Part shown: positions 7,001-9,626 of the stretch, in pieces
How the letters are laid out: the number at the start of each line of letters is the position of its first letter
How positions within the stretch are numbered: position 1 is the stretch's first letter
Assembly (NCBI GenBank): GCA_903934155.1
Contig: CAIZMS010000035.1
Span: forward strand, 1-9,626
Direction: 5' to 3'
DNA from: an uncultured bacterium
GTDB lineage: Bacteria > Verrucomicrobiota > Kiritimatiellia > CAIKKV01 > CAITUY01
DNA: 9,626 bases
The notes under the pieces: generated by a model
The model's database searches: none
Seen by the model: the letters and a program-made list of their open reading frames with translations, nothing else
Told to the model about the DNA's origin: nothing
Translations under genes and position numbers: made by a program

Positions 7001-7782
7001 AACTTGCCACCTTCAATGTGAATTCGATCCGCTCCCGAATGGGAATTCTATTGGACTGGCTTGCCGCAAACCGACCCGATGTGGTGTGTCTCCAGGAAAC
7101 TAAGGTGGTGGATGCGGATTTCCCCCTCGAGCCGATCCGCGAGGCGGGTTACCATGCCGTGTACTGCGGGCAGAAATCCTACAACGGCGTGGCGCTTCTG
7201 TCCCGGGCTGAGCCCACCGGAGTACGGTTCGGGATGGATGACGGCGGGCCTGCGGATGAGACGCGGTTGGTCTGTGCCAAGGTCGGGCCGATCCATGTGG
7301 TGAACACCTATGTTCCGCAGGGGCGGGATATCGAGCACGAGATGTATCGGTATAAGATTGAATGGTTTGCGCGATTGACGAAGTATTTTGACCGGCACTT
7401 CACGCCCCGGCAACCGGTGGTGTGGGCGGGGGATTTTAATATCGCCCCGGAACCGATGGATATTCATAATGCCAGTCAGCAGGCCGATCATGTGTGTTAT
7501 CATGTGGATGTCAGAACGGCTTTTGCGAAGACGATGGAGTGGGGGTTTATGGATGTCTTTCGTAAACATCATTCCGAACCCGGTCAGTATACGTTCTTTG
7601 ATTACCGGCAAAAGGATTCCGTGGAGCGGAATCGGGGATGGCGGGTGGATCACATCATGGCCACTCGCTCCCTCGCGGCGAAGTCGACGGGCGCGGTGAT
7701 TGATATGACGCCACGGCGGGCGGAGAAGCCATCGGATCATACGGTGCTGATGGCGGAGTTTGATGTCGGGGGAATATTATGA
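6997..7782 (+). CDS. xth: Exodeoxyribonuclease III / AP endonuclease
   Basis: This Mg-dependent endonuclease/exonuclease/phosphatase-family enzyme cuts DNA at abasic sites and removes 3' blocks in base excision repair. It has 261 residues (E. coli XthA 268). The start is GTG 6997, sharing a GTGA overlap with the dapF stop; the family N-terminus KLATFNVNSIRSR begins right there, so no later start fits. Catalytic residues align well with E. coli Exo III: Asn7 (FNVNS), Glu34 (LQETK), Tyr105 (VNTYVPQG), Asp146 and Asn148 (WAGDFNIAPEP), Asp218 (RVDHIMAT) and His248 (KPSDHT). The ribosome site before the GTG is weak (CTGGA), suggesting reinitiation by ribosomes ending dapF. I cannot separate the XthA and ExoA subtypes with certainty. 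It is a housekeeping DNA repair gene in an otherwise envelope-leaning row. Confidence 0.95.
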   Translation: MKLATFNVNSIRSRMGILLDWLAANRPDVVCLQETKVVDADFPLEPIREAGYHAVYCGQKSYNGVALLSRAEPTGVRFGMDDGGPADETRLVCAKVGPIHVVNTYVPQGRDIEHEMYRYKIEWFARLTKYFDRHFTPRQPVVWAGDFNIAPEPMDIHNASQQADHVCYHVDVRTAFAKTMEWGFMDVFRKHHSEPGQYTFFDYRQKDSVERNRGWRVDHIMATRSLAAKSTGAVIDMTPRRAEKPSDHTVLMAEFDVGGIL

Positions 7783-9020
7783 ATGGTTCATTGGAGTGGA
7801 CGCTGGGTCTCCGATTCCTCGTGGCGCTTGCCCTCGGGTTCCTGATCGGACTGGAACGGGAAACGGGACGCAAGGAGGGTGCCAAGTTTTTCTTTGGCGG
7901 GGTTCGCACGTTTCCCATTGTCAGCCTGTTCGGATTTGCCTGTGCCTGGTTATATGGAAACGGGGCAACGCTCCTTTTGCCGGCGGGATTGGTGGCGGTA
8001 ACGGCTCTGGCCGTGGTGGCTTATCTTGAAAAAATCAAGGCGGGGCGGTTGGGCGCCACGAGTGAAGTGTCGGTATTGCTGACCTATGTGGTCGGGGTGA
8101 TGGCGTTTATGGCGGATGTTCGCCTGCCCATCGCGCTGGCGGTGATCAACACGATTCTACTTTCCGAAAAATCGGTGCTGGAAAGTTATGTGGAGCGATT
8201 GGATCGCACCGAGTTCCTGGCTACACTCAAATTTCTTCTGGTGACGGTGGTGATTTATCCCGCCTTGCCGAATATGAATTACACGGTCTACGCCCTCAAC
8301 CCGGCGAAGATCTGGCAGATTGTGGTGCTCGTTTCGGCCATTGGATTTATCGGGTTTATCCTGTCGCGAAAAGTGGGACCCAAACTCGGGGTTCCGTTGT
8401 CGGGGTTACTGGGTGGAATTGTATCCAGTACGGCCGTCAGTGTGGCGACGGGTCGGTTGGCCCGGGAAACCCCCGCGCAGGCGGGGGCTGCGCTGCAGGC
8501 AAACTTGCTGGCCAGCAGCGTGATGTACATCCGGCTGATTGTATTGATTGCGGTTTTTGGAGGGGGATTCTCCATGGGCTTGGACTGGCGGCTAGGGTGC
8601 CTCTGTCTGACCGGGCTGATTCTGGCGTTGACCGTTCGCAATGATCGGGATCCGGTACGGGCGGGTGGGGGATTGCCGGCCCCACAGAATCCGGTTGAGA
8701 TCCGGGTGGCGTTGTTTTTCGCGCTGCTGTTTGTTGTGTTGAAAATTGGCACGTCTCTGGCGAAGGACGCGTTCGGGCAGGCCGGGGTCTTGAGTCTGGG
8801 GGCGCTGTCGGGCCTGGCGGATGTCGACCCCTTTGTTCTTTCCGTTGTGCAGGGGGCGCTATCGGGGCCGTTGCTGGTAAAGGCCGTCCTGATGGCTCTG
8901 ATGATCAATACTCTGGCGAAGGGGATTTATTTTTCCTCCTTGAGCCGGGGGAACCGGATGGCGTGTTTGTGGCGTTACGGATTGTTGGCAGGGTGCCATG
9001 TGCCGTTGATGTGGGTGTGA
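7779..9020 (+). CDS. MgtC/SapB domain and DUF4010 membrane protein
   Basis: This is a polytopic inner-membrane protein of 413 residues. The N-terminal part (about 10-135) matches the MgtC/SapB family: LRFLVALALGFLIGLERET, then GVRTFPIVSLFGFACAW, and a hydrophobic helix near 70-85. The C-terminal part matches DUF4010: PLSGLLGGIVSSTAVSVATG (206-225), NPVEIRVALFFALLFV (304-319) and GALSGLADVDPFVLSV (341-356). About ten or more hydrophobic segments are spread over the chain. The MgtC domain is linked in some pathogens to magnesium limitation and acid survival, but the function of the two-domain form is not established. It could be a transporter or a regulator of membrane ATPases; the substrate is unknown. 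The start shares ATGA with the xth stop and has GGGGGA (7768-7773) five bases upstream. No Mg-responsive leader is possible here because there is no untranslated gap. It ends 14 bases before the lipoprotein start. Confidence 0.88.
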   Translation: MNGSLEWTLGLRFLVALALGFLIGLERETGRKEGAKFFFGGVRTFPIVSLFGFACAWLYGNGATLLLPAGLVAVTALAVVAYLEKIKAGRLGATSEVSVLLTYVVGVMAFMADVRLPIALAVINTILLSEKSVLESYVERLDRTEFLATLKFLLVTVVIYPALPNMNYTVYALNPAKIWQIVVLVSAIGFIGFILSRKVGPKLGVPLSGLLGGIVSSTAVSVATGRLARETPAQAGAALQANLLASSVMYIRLIVLIAVFGGGFSMGLDWRLGCLCLTGLILALTVRNDRDPVRAGGGLPAPQNPVEIRVALFFALLFVVLKIGTSLAKDAFGQAGVLSLGALSGLADVDPFVLSVVQGALSGPLLVKAVLMALMINTLAKGIYFSSLSRGNRMACLWRYGLLAGCHVPLMWV

Positions 9021-9024
9021 GGAA

Positions 9025-9029
9025 AGAGG
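9025..9029 (+). promoter_or_regulatory. Shine-Dalgarno site that decides the lipoprotein start
   Basis: AGAGG lies five bases before ATG 9035, in the 14-base gap after the membrane-protein stop. It supports 9035 over the upstream in-frame starts, which lie inside the preceding gene and would bury the signal peptide. Confidence 0.6.
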
Positions 9030-9034
9030 TCAGC

Positions 9035-9478
9035 ATGAAGAAATTTATTGTTCACTTCCTGATGGTGGCGGTGTTGTGCGGGATGGCGGGATGTGTCAGC
9101 ACGCCGGCACGCCGTATTGAGAAGGAGCCGGGTGTTTTTGCCTCTTTCCCCCCTGAGATTCAGGCCCGGGTTCAAAAGGGTGAGGTGGATATCGGCTTTA
9201 CCCGGGATATGGTTCGGTTGGCGGTGGGACGGCCTGATCGTGTTCATGCCCGCACCACGGAGACCGGGCAGGTTGAAATCTGGATTTATATGGGGAGCCG
9301 TTATATCAGCCGGTATGAGCCCATGGATTCGGGGTACTGGTATCGGGATCGCGCGGGGCGGATGCGCCGGGCCTATGATACCGTGTGGGTGGATCGCGGC
9401 TACAGTGAGGAATTTCCCACGCTGCGCCTGGAGTTCCTGGATAACAAGGTCAAGGTGATCGAGCGGCTGAAGCGGTGA
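9035..9478 (+). CDS. Small outer-envelope lipoprotein, BamE/SmpA-like region
   Basis: The product has 147 residues. A type II signal peptide is clear: MKK, a hydrophobic stretch to residue 18 and the lipobox MAGC with Cys20 as the lipidated residue. Val21-Ser22 follow, with no aspartate at +2, consistent with release to the outer membrane under the usual Lol rule. The core (about 28-88) has RIEKEPGVFASFPPEIQARV, then GEVDIGFTRDMVRLAVGRPD and GQVEIWIYMG. This resembles the helix-strand layout of BamE/SmpA-OmlA proteins (a 'GMT...V...lG.P' stretch followed by 'W.Y') and, from memory, a lipoprotein family common in Verrucomicrobiota. A Tyr/Arg-rich stretch follows (90-123: SRYEPMDSGYWYRDR and on). 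The C-terminus LRLEFLDNKVKVIERL looks like a closing strand and helix. It could be a substrate of the LolC-LolD transporter encoded upstream. Its exact function is unknown. The last 29 bases overlap the convergent minus-strand gene. Confidence 0.82.
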   Translation: MKKFIVHFLMVAVLCGMAGCVSTPARRIEKEPGVFASFPPEIQARVQKGEVDIGFTRDMVRLAVGRPDRVHARTTETGQVEIWIYMGSRYISRYEPMDSGYWYRDRAGRMRRAYDTVWVDRGYSEEFPTLRLEFLDNKVKVIERLKR

Positions 9479-9626
9479 TTTTCAGGATCACGGTTCGGTT
9501 CTTCTTTTGATTTTCCAGGGTGGTGTTCGGATAGGGAGGATTGGTCTCGCCTGCGGAAGAGGTTGTGACGCTGGAGGCGGGCAGTCCGCCCGCTTTGATC
9601 AGGACATTGGCTGCGACTTTTGCCCG
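9450..9626 (-). CDS. OmpA-like C-terminal (peptidoglycan-binding) domain protein, 3' part only
   Basis: On the minus strand the frame is open from the right edge (9626) to a TGA at 9452-9450, giving 58 visible C-terminal residues; the start is outside the window. The residues read RAKVAANVLIKAGGLPASSV, then TTSSAGETNPPYPN, then TTLENQKKNRTVILKITAS. This follows the end of the OmpA C-terminal domain: RA..V...L...G..AS.v...g.GE.nP...N.t.e....NR.V.i. The very first visible residue aligns with the conserved arginine that, in A. baumannii OmpA (Arg286), binds the diaminopimelate carboxylate of peptidoglycan. It could be an OmpA/Pal-type envelope protein or a MotB-like stator; what precedes the domain is not visible. 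A small tail (AARSP) follows the domain where it runs into the lipoprotein gene on the other strand. Codon use looks like the neighbours'. Confidence 0.72.
   Translation of the reverse strand, partial: RAKVAANVLIKAGGLPASSVTTSSAGETNPPYPNTTLENQKKNRTVILKITASAARSP

Noticed and set aside
8470..8487. Perfect 7-bp hairpin CCCCCGC-GCAG-GCGGGGG
   Set aside because: It lies within the MgtC/DUF4010 gene with no U-run, no junction and ordinary coding around it; most likely a by-product of Pro/Ala/Gly codons.
8963..9034. Longer lipoprotein start inside the membrane-protein gene
   Set aside because: It would put 24 residues before an otherwise standard lipoprotein signal peptide; ATG 9035 has AGAGG five bases upstream.
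9577..9593. GC-rich hairpin GCGGGC-AGTCC-GCCCGC followed by TTT, like a short terminator
   Set aside because: The stem is only 6 bp with three T, and it lies inside the minus-strand OmpA-like coding region (the AGGLPAS segment), so chance from codons is more likely.

Overview
The window is a densely packed, GC-rich bacterial stretch. Nine genes lie head to tail on the plus strand. They end against the 3' tip of a tenth, minus-strand gene that enters from the right edge. Plus-strand order: the C-terminal part of a DUF2092-like protein (cut by the left edge), lysyl-tRNA synthetase (lysS), a LolC/LolE/LolF-type permease, its LolD-type ATPase, a Prc/Tsp tail-specific protease, diaminopimelate epimerase (dapF), exodeoxyribonuclease III (xth), an MgtC/SapB-DUF4010 membrane protein and a small lipoprotein. 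Gaps are 17 bases or less, and several starts overlap the previous stop (GTGA at 6997, ATGA at 7779, 41 bases at prc/dapF). The row therefore looks like one long transcription unit with translational coupling. No promoter, terminator, RNA gene, insertion sequence, CRISPR array or origin was seen, and no stretch over about 20 bases lacks a gene.

The organism is diderm: it has lipoprotein sorting to an outer membrane, a Prc-type periplasmic protease, a lipobox protein and an OmpA-like C-terminal domain. DapF implies meso-diaminopimelate peptidoglycan. The lysS-lolC-lolD-prc-dapF order, a single Lol permease rather than LolC plus LolE, the LysS sequence style (RLPAELVPLAK, EIAPGYSELNDP) and the lipoprotein family (RIEKEPGVF...GEVDIGFTRDMVRLAVGRPD) recall the Verrucomicrobiota/Kiritimatiellota side of the PVC group. 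That placement is from memory and is an inference.

Much of the row has an envelope theme: a possible LolA-fold protein, the LolC/F-LolD lipoprotein-release transporter, the envelope protease Prc, a peptidoglycan precursor enzyme (DapF), an exported lipoprotein, and a convergent peptidoglycan-binding OmpA-like protein. lysS and xth are housekeeping genes in the same row.

No new multi-gene system is evident. The points most worth checking are: (1) a four-copy 8-base C-rich array across the lysS stop codon, which closes all three frames, removes any Shine-Dalgarno site for lolC and makes a perfect four-tract G-quadruplex motif on the template strand; (2) a minus-strand OmpA-like C-terminus at 9450-9626 that overlaps the lipoprotein gene tail to tail; (3) a proline in LysS where the lysine-site asparagine is usual; and (4) the 41-base prc/dapF overlap.
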